Assembly (NCBI GenBank): GCA_001920085.1
Contig: MNJC01000005.1
Coordinates: 1 to 10,681 of the forward strand
Source of the DNA: Actinobacteria bacterium 13_1_20CM_4_69_9
GTDB lineage: Bacteria; Actinomycetota; Thermoleophilia; Gaiellales; Gaiellaceae
Length of the DNA stretch: 10,681 nt
Direction: 5' to 3'
Below, one piece after another: positions 1 to 6,676 of this stretch. A program made the position numbers and the translations under genes. The stretch's first letter is position 1, and each line of letters opens with the position of its first letter. The notes beneath the pieces are model-generated. The model made no database searches and was not told where the DNA came from. It saw only the letters and a list, made by a program, of their open reading frames with translations.

Positions 1-596
1 GTCTGCGACGACAGGTCGGTCTCCCACTCGGTCAGGGCGTAGCCGTCCTCCGCGAGCCAGCGAGCGAGCTCGGGCGCGCTGCCGTCGCGCATCGCCCGGC
101 GCAGCGTCGGCAGCCCGAGCCCGTCGATCTCGAGGAAGATCAGCCCCGGCTCGTCGGTGCGTGTCTCGCCTTCCGTGCGCCGGGCGATCCGCTGCGTGAC
201 ACGGAGCATGTAGATCTCGTCGTCATTCGAACGGAAGATCGGATCGAGCGCCACCGAGAAGACCGAGGCGACGAACGCGGCGAGCAGCGCGTCCCAGAAC
301 GAGTCGACGGTCAGCGCACTCGGTGCGATGTCGGAGACGAGCAGGAACATCGCGGCATCGAGCGCGAGCACCAGCAGCAGGCCGAGGACGAGCGTGAAGG
401 GCAGCCGCAGCGCGGCGATGATCGGCGGCAGCAGGGCGTTGAGCACCGCGAGGATGGCCGCCGCGACGAGTGCGCCCTGCACGCCGTGCACGTGGACGCC
501 GGGGACGACCCAGGCGGCGAAGAGCAGCGCCGCCGCCGAGAGAATCCACGCGACGAGGACGCGAACGATGCTGAAGCGTGGCCGGCGCTCGCTCAC
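1..596 (-). CDS. Phage-holin-domain / phosphodiesterase fusion (3' part outside window)
   Basis: The N-terminal 198 codons are present; the rest lies beyond base 1. The GTG start at 594-596 overlaps the stop of the upstream hydrolase in a GTGA junction, which fixes the start and implies translational coupling. Residues about 10-120 form four hydrophobic segments with short loops (helices near 10-31, 38-62, 65-87 and 102-117). Motifs such as WVVPGVHV, LNALLPPI and LPFTLV are typical of the superfamily IV holin-like membrane domain. After a linker with RVTQRIARR, residues 152-160 (LIFLEIDGL) begin a cytoplasmic or extracellular alkaline-phosphatase-superfamily phosphodiesterase domain; D158 is the likely first metal ligand. 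The segment TEWETDLSSQ at the edge leads into the expected nucleophile region, which is not visible. Full-length relatives are roughly 600-700 aa in actinobacteria. The substrate is unknown. Despite the holin name, nothing phage-like surrounds it, so a chromosomal envelope or lipid-related role is more likely (inference). Confidence 0.85.
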   Translation of the reverse strand, partial: MSERRPRFSIVRVLVAWILSAAALLFAAWVVPGVHVHGVQGALVAAAILAVLNALLPPIIAALRLPFTLVLGLLLVLALDAAMFLLVSDIAPSALTVDSFWDALLAAFVASVFSVALDPIFRSNDDEIYMLRVTQRIARRTEGETRTDEPGLIFLEIDGLGLPTLRRAMRDGSAPELARWLAEDGYALTEWETDLSSQ

Positions 597-1351
597 GGCA
601 CGCGTGCCTCCACGGGGACGTCGAGCGACCCGCCGACCGGAAGGACCTGCACGTCGACGTCCGGCGCGTGCGTCGCGGCAAGCTCCGCGAACCGCTTCGC
701 CGGCGCGGCCTCGTCGCGCGAGAGGCCGATGCGCGTGTACGTGCCCCAGTGGATCGGGACGACGATGCGCGGACGCAGCAGCCCGAGTGCCTGCGCGGCG
801 CGCGCGGGGTCGAGGTGCCCGGGCGGCAGGCGCGGCCCCCAACCGGCGATCGGCAGCAGTGCGACGTCGAGGCCGGGCGCGAGCTCGCGCATGCCGTCGA
901 AGAGATCGGTGTCGCCGGCGAAGTAGATGCTGGCCGAGCCGGTGACGAGGTAGCCGAGCGCATGCCGGCCGTGCTCGGCGGCCGTCGCCGTGACGGTGAC
1001 GGCGCCGACTTCGACCTCGTCGCCGACGTGCAGCTCGACGATGTCCTCGACCCACCCGCGCACGCGCTTGGCGGTTCCGGCGGGCACAACGACTCGGGGT
1101 GCCCCGCCGATCTGCCGAAGCGAGTTGATGTCCAGGTGGTCGTAGTGCTCGTGCGAGACGAGCACCGCGTCGACGCGATCGGGCGCCGACGCCGGCGCCG
1201 CCACGCGCCGCAGGTGCAGGACGTGCGTGCGGAGGACGGGATCCGTGAGCAGGCGCACGCCGTCCAGCTCGATGAGGACGGTGCTGTGGCCGATCCACGT
1301 GATCCGGGCCAGATGGAGATCGAACCGCACGCCGTGGCGCACCGTCCTCAC
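593..1351 (-). CDS. MBL-fold metal-dependent hydrolase (UlaG / NAPE-PLD-like)
   Basis: This 252-aa protein belongs to the metallo-beta-lactamase fold superfamily. Visible motifs in order are TWIGHST (18-24) and TDP (36-38), typical of the UlaG/NAPE-PLD-like branch; the metal-binding HEHYDH signature (67-72); the third ligand region AAEHGRH (124-130); AGDTD (145-149) with the bridging aspartate; and PIHWGTY (199-205) with the last histidine. All expected zinc or manganese ligands are present, so it should be catalytically competent. There is no signal peptide, so it is cytoplasmic. The substrate cannot be read from sequence; phosphodiester, lactone or phospholipid substrates occur in this branch. 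The GTG start at 1349-1351 is the longest option. A second GTG at 1340-1342 has a better GAGG just upstream and would remove only three residues. The gene follows the ZIP transporter by 18 nt, and its stop overlaps the start of the downstream holin fusion, so the three are probably co-transcribed. Confidence 0.92.
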   Translation of the reverse strand: MRTVRHGVRFDLHLARITWIGHSTVLIELDGVRLLTDPVLRTHVLHLRRVAAPASAPDRVDAVLVSHEHYDHLDINSLRQIGGAPRVVVPAGTAKRVRGWVEDIVELHVGDEVEVGAVTVTATAAEHGRHALGYLVTGSASIYFAGDTDLFDGMRELAPGLDVALLPIAGWGPRLPPGHLDPARAAQALGLLRPRIVVPIHWGTYTRIGLSRDEAAPAKRFAELAATHAPDVDVQVLPVGGSLDVPVEARVP

Positions 1352-1369
1352 CCCGATCGAATGAAGCGC

Positions 1370-2101
1370 CTACTCGAGCGCGCTGAGCGCGAACGCGAGC
1401 GCGAAGCCGAACGTCGTCACGACGCCGACGAGCGGGCCGGCGTGCTCGAACGCCTCGGGCATCATCGTGTCGGCGAGCATCGTCAGAATCGCCCCGCCCG
1501 CGAACGCCAGCACGAACGCGACCGCCGTCGAAGACGCGCTGTCGAAGACGGCGAAGCCGACGAGCGCCGCCAAGCCGGAGACGAGGGAAACCAGGGTCCA
1601 GAGGCCGAGGACACGACTTCCGCTCCATCCGGACCGCACGAGGCCGCTCGTCGCCGCGACCGCTTCCGGGACGTTGGACAGGGCGACGGCCACGAGGAAG
1701 GCCGCGCTGACGCTCCCGCCGACGACGATCGTCAGCCCGAGCACGATCGACTCGGGGATGCCGTCGAGCACGGTCCCGAGGACGATCGCCAACGGCGAGC
1801 CCTCCGCCTGCGCGCCGCCGGAGTCCTTGCGCTTGTCCCCGCCCATCCGGTCGATCAACGTGTCGCCGAGGAAGAAGACGGCCGAGCCGGCGAAGAGCCC
1901 GCCGGCCACGGCCCCGTTGCCGTGGTTTGTGTCGAACGCCTCGCCCACGAGTTCGTAGGCGACGGAGCTGATCAGCACGCCGCTGCCGAACGCCATCACG
2001 ATCCCGAGGGCCCTGTCACCGACGCGCCTGCGCAGCGCGTAGGCGCCGCCGGCGATCAGCGTCGCGGCGGCGGCGAATCCCCAGGCGAACGCGCCGAGCA
2101 C
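1370..2101 (-). CDS. ZIP family divalent metal transporter
   Basis: The 243-aa integral membrane protein has about eight hydrophobic segments and the ZIP family layout. It should carry divalent metals such as zinc, iron or manganese across the cytoplasmic membrane towards the cytoplasm. The helix-IV signature appears as LDGIPESIVLGL (112-123) and the helix-V signature as LSNVPEA (141-147). In well-studied ZIPs these are HNxPEG and HExPHE-like, so the metal-site histidines are replaced by D113 and S142/A147, while both Pro-Glu pairs (116-117, 145-146) remain. A short hydrophilic loop (84-102, with GGDKRKDSGG) lies between helices III and IV and lacks the histidine-rich character of many ZIPs. 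The GTG start at 2099-2101 follows a GGGAG motif at a rather short distance. No in-frame ATG, GTG or TTG exists in the 63 nt upstream. It heads the tight ZIP-hydrolase-holin cluster. Family assignment is good; metal preference is not predictable. Confidence 0.88.
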   Translation of the reverse strand: MLGAFAWGFAAAATLIAGGAYALRRRVGDRALGIVMAFGSGVLISSVAYELVGEAFDTNHGNGAVAGGLFAGSAVFFLGDTLIDRMGGDKRKDSGGAQAEGSPLAIVLGTVLDGIPESIVLGLTIVVGGSVSAAFLVAVALSNVPEAVAATSGLVRSGWSGSRVLGLWTLVSLVSGLAALVGFAVFDSASSTAVAFVLAFAGGAILTMLADTMMPEAFEHAGPLVGVVTTFGFALAFALSALE

Positions 2102-2118
2102 AGCTCCCAGGATGGCAG

Positions 2119-2149
2119 GGGGGCCTGACCCCAGGCAGGCCAGGCCCCC
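2119..2149 (-). terminator. Strong intergenic hairpin between CHRD gene and ZIP gene
   Basis: A perfect 9-bp GC-rich stem pairs GGGGGCCTG (2119-2127) with CAGGCCCCC (2141-2149) around a 13-nt loop. It begins 15 nt after the CHRD stop codon and ends 17 nt before the ZIP start, so on the minus strand it is placed to terminate or attenuate CHRD transcription before the ZIP operon. No uridine tract follows on either strand, so a canonical rho-independent terminator is not proven. An mRNA-stabilising structure or an intergenic palindromic repeat are alternatives. Confidence 0.5.
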
Positions 2150-2164
2150 TTCGGTTGCCCTTGG

Positions 2165-2998
2165 CTACGTCAGCGGTACCGCGGGCAGCTGCCCGCGGAT
2201 CTCGCCGGCAGGGTTCTTCTTGGTGTGCACGTTCACGTACGACGCTCCCGACTCGAGCGCGTTGAGCACGGACGCAGACACCGTGGCCCGTCCGCGCGCC
2301 CCGCTTCGGCATGGTGCGCAGAGGGGCACGATGACCGGCCCCGCCTTCCCGCGCGCGCCGCTGTGGATGTGCGCGGCGATCGCGCGGCCGCTCAGCTTGC
2401 TGAACGTCAGCCGCCAGGTGATCACGCCGTTCGTCCCGGTCCGCGTGACCGTTGCGCTGAACGTCCCCTTCGCTTTCCCGAGCTTGCCCTTCGGCTTCGG
2501 ACGCTCTTGCGCGGCGCGCAGCGTCGTCTTGACCGTGGCGGCGATCTGGACCTGGCTCCGGATCTCGCCCGCCGGGTTCGTCGGCGTGTGCACGTTGACG
2601 TACGCGCGCCCGTTCAGGATCGCGTCCAGCACCTCCGCGGTGATCGTCGCCGTACCGGTGACGCCGCTGGTGCAAGGCGCGCAGAGCGGCACGCGCACCG
2701 GGCCGGCGACGCCCGCCGCACCGACGTGAATGTGCGCCGCGATCGCATTGCCGGTCAGGTTGCTGAACTCCAGGCGCCACGACAGCTCTCCGCCGGTGCC
2801 GGACTTCGTCAGCGTCGCGGTGAAGGCACCGCGGGCACTCGAGACATCTCCCTTCGGTGTAGGTGTCTCGTTGGCGGCGACCATCGCCGCCGCGATGTGC
2901 AGCGTGTCTGCCTGGCTTCGTGCGGCTGCCCCTCCCACAGCTGCCAGGGCGAACGCGAGCGCGGCCGCGCCCGCGAATAGATGGAACCTTCGCAGCAT
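2165..2998 (-). CDS. Secreted protein with two tandem CHRD domains
   Basis: The 277-aa product starts at the ATG at 2996-2998, preceded by a strong GGGAGGAG Shine-Dalgarno sequence. The open frame continues upstream but without plausible coding character. Residues 1-27 are a signal peptide (MLRR, a hydrophobic alanine-rich core, AARSQA cleavage region), so the protein is exported. Two homologous CHRD (chordin) domains follow at about 34-150 and 153-271. Each contains a W-R-L-x-F-S-x-L strand, the AAHIHxG motif (87-93; 208-214), a VPLCAPC cysteine pair (103-109; 224-230) and YVNVHT..NPAGEIR (133-147; 254-268). CHRD domains are widespread in bacterial secreted proteins, but their biochemical role is not established. 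The CxxC pair in each copy could form a disulphide or bind metal (inference). The gene is divergent from the 810-aa secreted hydrolase fusion across 124 nt and is separated from the ZIP gene by a hairpin. Confidence 0.93.
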   Translation of the reverse strand: MLRRFHLFAGAAALAFALAAVGGAAARSQADTLHIAAAMVAANETPTPKGDVSSARGAFTATLTKSGTGGELSWRLEFSNLTGNAIAAHIHVGAAGVAGPVRVPLCAPCTSGVTGTATITAEVLDAILNGRAYVNVHTPTNPAGEIRSQVQIAATVKTTLRAAQERPKPKGKLGKAKGTFSATVTRTGTNGVITWRLTFSKLSGRAIAAHIHSGARGKAGPVIVPLCAPCRSGARGRATVSASVLNALESGASYVNVHTKKNPAGEIRGQLPAVPLT

Positions 2999-3122
2999 CG
3001 GTTCTCCTCCCGTTCCGGGATCGCCCTTCGACCCCCTTCGCGTGAGGTACGAGGCGCTGGGGGGTTCGGATTGCGGGCGCCGGCGCTGACAGAGCACGCG
3101 CAAGGCTGGGATCATCGGCGGA
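2999..3122. promoter_or_regulatory. Divergent intergenic region (CHRD / hydrolase fusion) with CHRD ribosome binding site
   Basis: These 124 nt must hold the start signals for two divergent secreted-protein genes. On the minus strand GGAGGAG (3004-3010) is the clear ribosome binding site of the CHRD gene. A short TCCCG/CGGGA stem with a 3-nt loop (3008-3020) abuts it. I see no convincing -35/-10 pair for either gene. The plus-strand gene has only a weak GGCGGA directly before its ATG. Confidence 0.4.
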
Positions 3123-5555
3123 ATGGGTCGTGCCGCTCTCTGCGTTGTGGCAGCGCTACTCTGCCTCTCCGTCTCGTCGGCGGCGGCGGGCGACGGCGGC
3201 TGGGAGCAGGTCCACGTCCGCACGATCCAGATCGCGTACCGGACGCACGACGGGGACCTGCGCGCGGCGTACGTGCTCGTGCCCGACTGGTACGGCCCGG
3301 ACCGGCACCCGCGACTGCCACTGGTGATCTCCCCCCACGGGCGCGGCGTTCCGGCGGACGACAACGCCGAGCGCTGGGGCGACCTGCCTGCGCTCGGGTC
3401 GTTCGCCGTCGTCAACCCCGAGGGTCAGGGGCGCCGTTTCACGCGCTTCTCGTGGGGCTACTCCGGCCAGATCGACGATCTCGCGCGCATGCCGGAGATC
3501 GTCCGGAAGAGGCTCCCCTGGCTGCGGCTCGACACGTCCCGTGTGTACGCGTTCGGCGCGAGCATGGGCGGCCAGGAAAGCCTGCTCTTGCTCGCACGGC
3601 ATCCGTCGCTGCTCGCGGGCGTGGCGGCGTTCGATCCCGTCACGGACATGGCCAAGCGCTACTGGGACTTCCGCAGTCTCCGCTGCAACCGACGATGCCT
3701 GCAGCAATGGGGCGCCTCGATCGGGAGTGGGTTGCGGCTCAAGGCGAGGGAGGAGATCGGCGGCGCCCCGCGCTCGGCGCGGCGCGCGTACGCGCTGCGC
3801 AGCCCGATGGCGTACGTGCGGAAGATCGCTGCATCCGGCGTGCCGCTGCAGCTGTGGTGGAGCAAGCGTGACCGCGTCGTCAACCCGCGCGACCAGTCGG
3901 TCCCGTTCGTGCGGGCACTCCGGCGGCTCCACCCGCGCGCCCCGCTGCACACCGTCGTCGGACGCTGGCCGCACTCGGCGGCCATGCATCCGTACTCGAT
4001 GCTGATCCCGGCGCTGAAGCAGTTCGGCCTCTTCCCGACGCGCGGCACGAGCAGCATCCACGGCCGGCCGCTGCATCGGCTGCTTCCGTGGCACCGTGCC
4101 GTGCGCGACGCCGACGGCCGGTTGCTGCCGTGGTACCGGCCGAACGCGAACCTCGGCTACGACCACGTTCTGCGGCTGGGCTGGAACTTCCTCGAGCGGC
4201 GCGCGCGCGGCGTCTATCTGCGCTATGCGGTCTTCGACGGCGAGTCGCTTCGCGGCGTCTACTGGCAGCACAATCCGGCGTTCCTGAACGCCGCGTTCGT
4301 CGACTCCGTCGTGGCTTGGTACCCGTACTCCGGCGACCGGCGGGCGATCGCGACGGTGCGGCGCATGCTCGACTACCAGCTCGCGCACGGAACGACGCCG
4401 GCGCGCTGGTCGTGGGGCCGCGTCCCGTTCGCGACGAGCTGCGCGGGCGACCGCAGGTACGGGCGCTGCCTCGCGGGGCTCCCGCGCTGGTTCTACGGCG
4501 GCACCGAGCCGGACAAGGTCGGGCTGCTCGGGCACGGCTATCTGCTGTTCTACGAGCTCACGGGCGAGCGGCGCTACCTCCGTGCAGCCGTCGCCGCCGC
4601 CGACGCGCTCGCGCGGCACGTGCGGGCTGGAGACGCGAAGCACACGCCCTGGCCGTTCCGCGTCGATGCGCGCACCGGCCGGGTGCTCGACGGTGCGGAG
4701 TTCGGCGGCGCGGTCGTCGGGCCGATCCAGCTGCTCGACGACCTGATCGCGCTCGGAGCCGGCGACACCGCCGCCTATCGCCGCGCGCAGGGACTGGCGT
4801 GGTCGTGGCTCGTCGAGCACCAGCTCGAGACCGACCGTTGGAGCGGGTTCTACGAGGACGTGCCGTACAACCCCCGCAGCCGCAACCAGGCGGTGCCGAC
4901 GCTGACGGCGCTGTACCTGTTACACGACCCGTCGAAGGATCCGCTTTGGCAACGCCATGCCGCCGCGTTGCTGGAGTACGTGCGCACGCGCTTCGGTCGC
5001 GGGCCGTTCGCCGGCGCCTGGGCGATCGACGAGCAGCGCGCCCCCGGAAAGCCGGGCTGCTGCTCGCCCGTCGGCCTGGGCAGCACGACGTCACGCTGGG
5101 CCGTCGCGAACGCCGAGCTCTACCGGCGGACGGGCGACACGCGGGCGCGCGAGCGCGCGGTGCGCGCCTTGAACTACGCGACGTACTTCGCTGCGGCCGA
5201 CGGACGCATCTCATGCTGCGGGAAGCGGCCGCAAAACACGTACTGGTTCAGCGACGGCTATGCGGATTACCTGCGCAGCTTCAACTGGGGCATGGGGTCG
5301 CTGCCCGAGCTTGCGCCGAGGCGGCAGAACCACCTGCTCGCCTCGACCTCCGTCGTTCGCGCGGTGTCGTACGGCCGAACCCGCGTCTCGTACGAGACGT
5401 TCGCGGAGTCCGGGGACGAGGTGCTCAGACTGCGTTACCGGCCGACGAACGTCACCGGAGGCGACTACACGGTCGAGCCGGCCGGCGGCGGTGACTACGT
5501 CGTGCGCGTTCGGCGTGAGCACGCCCGGCGCGTCACCGTCGCCGGTCCGGGTTAG
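3123..5555 (+). CDS. Secreted alpha/beta-hydrolase fused to an alpha/alpha-barrel carbohydrate-enzyme-like domain
   Basis: The 810-aa product has a signal peptide (1-22; hydrophobic core ALCVVAALLCLSVSSA), so it is exported. Residues about 30-310 form a prolyl-oligopeptidase/esterase-like alpha/beta-hydrolase. VISPHGRG (68-75) is the oxyanion strand, GASMGG (145-150) the nucleophile elbow with S147, SKRDRVVNP (247-255) offers D250, and RWPHSAAMH (281-289) offers H284 as catalytic histidine. A triad is therefore present. Residues about 335-735 are a second, all-helical half with repeated helix-pair character and aromatic-rich loops (WSWGRVPF, ERRYLRAAVAAADALARHV, PWPFRVDARTG, WSGFYEDVPYNP). 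This resembles six-hairpin barrel sugar enzymes, such as C5-epimerase-C-terminal-like or unsaturated glycosyl hydrolase-like folds. A beta-rich tail (740-808) follows. Role inferred: an extracellular esterase plus glycan-processing activity on a modified polysaccharide. The substrate and the exact family of the second half are not recognised. The gene stands alone; its ribosome binding site is weak. Confidence 0.8.
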   Translation: MGRAALCVVAALLCLSVSSAAAGDGGWEQVHVRTIQIAYRTHDGDLRAAYVLVPDWYGPDRHPRLPLVISPHGRGVPADDNAERWGDLPALGSFAVVNPEGQGRRFTRFSWGYSGQIDDLARMPEIVRKRLPWLRLDTSRVYAFGASMGGQESLLLLARHPSLLAGVAAFDPVTDMAKRYWDFRSLRCNRRCLQQWGASIGSGLRLKAREEIGGAPRSARRAYALRSPMAYVRKIAASGVPLQLWWSKRDRVVNPRDQSVPFVRALRRLHPRAPLHTVVGRWPHSAAMHPYSMLIPALKQFGLFPTRGTSSIHGRPLHRLLPWHRAVRDADGRLLPWYRPNANLGYDHVLRLGWNFLERRARGVYLRYAVFDGESLRGVYWQHNPAFLNAAFVDSVVAWYPYSGDRRAIATVRRMLDYQLAHGTTPARWSWGRVPFATSCAGDRRYGRCLAGLPRWFYGGTEPDKVGLLGHGYLLFYELTGERRYLRAAVAAADALARHVRAGDAKHTPWPFRVDARTGRVLDGAEFGGAVVGPIQLLDDLIALGAGDTAAYRRAQGLAWSWLVEHQLETDRWSGFYEDVPYNPRSRNQAVPTLTALYLLHDPSKDPLWQRHAAALLEYVRTRFGRGPFAGAWAIDEQRAPGKPGCCSPVGLGSTTSRWAVANAELYRRTGDTRARERAVRALNYATYFAAADGRISCCGKRPQNTYWFSDGYADYLRSFNWGMGSLPELAPRRQNHLLASTSVVRAVSYGRTRVSYETFAESGDEVLRLRYRPTNVTGGDYTVEPAGGGDYVVRVRREHARRVTVAGPG

Positions 5556-5699
5556 CCCTTCCGCGCGGCGGCGCGGCCGCCCTTGCGGCCCGCGGCCTTC
5601 TTCTGCGCCGTCGTGCCGCCCTGGCTGGAGGAGGAGCGTGAGGAGCTCGAGTGCGACTTCTTGCCGCCGCGGCTCGACGCGCCCGGGGAGTTACGTCAC
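5552..5699 (-). pseudogene. Possible broken or mis-read small basic GRKGG-type ORF
   Basis: On the minus strand an open frame from 5695 to the TAA at 5552-5554 encodes 47 residues: a Ser-rich stretch (SHSSSSRSSSSSQGG) followed by a Lys/Arg/Ala/Gly tail (AQKKAAGRKGGRAAARKG). The composition looks like the tail of small basic nucleic-acid-binding or KGG-type stress proteins rather than random shadow. The frame contains no ATG, GTG, TTG or CTG. Immediately upstream, GTG ACG at 5694-5699 follows a GGAG motif but hits TAA. Removing a single T would join it to the basic frame and give a protein of about 49 aa. So this is either a frameshifted pseudogene, a sequencing error, or coincidence. Its stop overlaps the stop of the 810-aa gene (TTAG). 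Frame and composition are seen; function is not known. Confidence 0.3.
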
Positions 5700-5710
5700 G
5701 CTCTCCGCGC

Positions 5711-5716
5711 TACGCT
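5711..5716 (+). promoter_or_regulatory. Possible -10 element for a leaderless coiled-coil gene
   Basis: TACGCT fits the TAnnnT pattern and ends 6 nt before the ATG at 5723, the spacing expected for a leaderless actinobacterial transcript. No Shine-Dalgarno sequence precedes this ATG, which supports the idea. A TTACGT at 5691-5696 is a weak -35 candidate with only a 14-nt spacer. Confidence 0.35.
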
Positions 5717-5722
5717 CTACGC

Positions 5723-6676
5723 ATGGACGAGCCGCGCGAGGACTCGTGGGAGTCGCTCGACTGGGAGGCCGCATGGGCCAAGCAGGACGACCTCGACCGC
5801 GACCAGGTGCTGCAACTCGCCCGGCGACTGGCGGCGCAGCGCGAGCGGCAGCGCACCGAGGATCTCGTCCAGCTGGAGGACATGAAGCGAGCGCTCCGCG
5901 AGCGCGCAGCCGACGTCGCGCGCCGCGAGCTCGAGGTCGAGCGACGCACCCGCGAGCTCGAGGAGCCGGAGGTACCGCGCCGCACGCTGCGGTTCCGCCG
6001 TTCGGAGAAGCCCGCCGTGGACGAGGACCGCGCGTACGCAGAGGAGCTGCTCGCGCGCCGCGAGGCGGACCTGGACGAGCGTGCGCACGCAGTCGAAGCG
6101 CGCGAGCGCGAGCTCGCGGAGCGCGAAGCGGGGCTCCTCGCACGACAGCTCGAGCTGGAGGAATCCGAGCCCGCGATCGCCGCGCGCCTGCAGCGGGTCG
6201 AAGAGCTGGAGCCGAAGCTCGAAGGGCTCGACGCGAAAGAGCAGGACCTCGCCGAGCGCGGACGGGCGGTCGAAGAAGCCGAGCGCGAGCTCGCCGCGGC
6301 CCGCGAGGCGCTCGCCGCGCAGAAGGTGGAGCTCGACGGCCGCGCACAGGCGCTCGCCCACCGCGAGCAGGACATGGAAGCACGTGCGCAGAGCGCTGCC
6401 GCGACGGAGGAGCACAGCAGCGAGGTCGAGCGGCGCGTCGCCGCGCGCGAGGCGGAGCTGACCACGCGCGAGCACGAGCTCCGCGGACGCGAGGCCGAAG
6501 TGCTACGCCTCCAGGCCGGCCTCGCCGCGCAACAGGAAGGCATCCGCCGCCGCGAACGTTCCGTCGAGGACGCCGAGCGCGCCCTGGCACGCGAGACGGT
6601 CGCGCCGGCGACCGCGCACGTCAGCTTCAGCGAGGGCTTGGAATCGCTGACGGGCTGGCGCCCGCGCCGCGACTAG
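5723..6676 (+). CDS. Charged coiled-coil protein with repeated R-E-x-E-L heptads
   Basis: The 317-aa product starts at the ATG at 5723; an in-frame upstream ATG at 5651 adds only low-quality residues and overlaps the intergenic gap. Residues 1-20 are acidic and aromatic (EDSWESLDWEAAWAK). Coiled coil 1 covers about 23-82. A short Pro/Arg hinge (83-99, with EVPRRTLRFRR) follows, and coiled coil 2 runs about 101-292 with recurrent heptad blocks such as EARERELAEREA (125-136) and AAREAELTTREHEL (240-253). A non-coiled tail (293-317) with SFSEGLESLTGW ends the protein. There is no signal peptide or membrane helix, so it is probably cytoplasmic. Long charged coils of this kind are common in actinobacteria as scaffolds or cell-division/chromosome-associated proteins, but no specific function can be assigned. 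The tail is encoded in the 50-bp overlap with the convergent c-di-GMP gene. It could be monocistronic. Confidence 0.85.
   Translation: MDEPREDSWESLDWEAAWAKQDDLDRDQVLQLARRLAAQRERQRTEDLVQLEDMKRALRERAADVARRELEVERRTRELEEPEVPRRTLRFRRSEKPAVDEDRAYAEELLARREADLDERAHAVEARERELAEREAGLLARQLELEESEPAIAARLQRVEELEPKLEGLDAKEQDLAERGRAVEEAERELAAAREALAAQKVELDGRAQALAHREQDMEARAQSAAATEEHSSEVERRVAAREAELTTREHELRGREAEVLRLQAGLAAQQEGIRRRERSVEDAERALARETVAPATAHVSFSEGLESLTGWRPRRD

Noticed and set aside
578..2128. A 516-codon plus-strand frame across the hydrolase and ZIP genes
   Set aside because: Low-complexity Arg/Asp/His-rich translation without motifs; both minus-strand genes beneath it have clear family signatures.
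2840..2872. Inverted repeat CGAGACA / TGTCTCG
   Set aside because: It lies inside the CHRD coding sequence and is explained by codon use; no regulatory position.
2999..3415. N-terminal extension of the CHRD frame
   Set aside because: It would place the signal peptide internally, ignore a strong ribosome binding site at 3004-3010 and overlap the start of the divergent gene.
3156..4820. A 554-codon open frame on the minus strand opposite the 810-aa gene
   Set aside because: It is Arg/Ala/Pro/Glu-rich with no domain motif and lies antisense to a gene with signal peptide and catalytic motifs. Long antisense frames are expected at about 70% GC.
5723..6676. DNA-level tandem repeat in the coiled-coil gene
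   Set aside because: The repetition of gcgcgag-like words follows from Arg-Glu heptads in GC-rich codons; there is no fixed repeat unit or period at DNA level.
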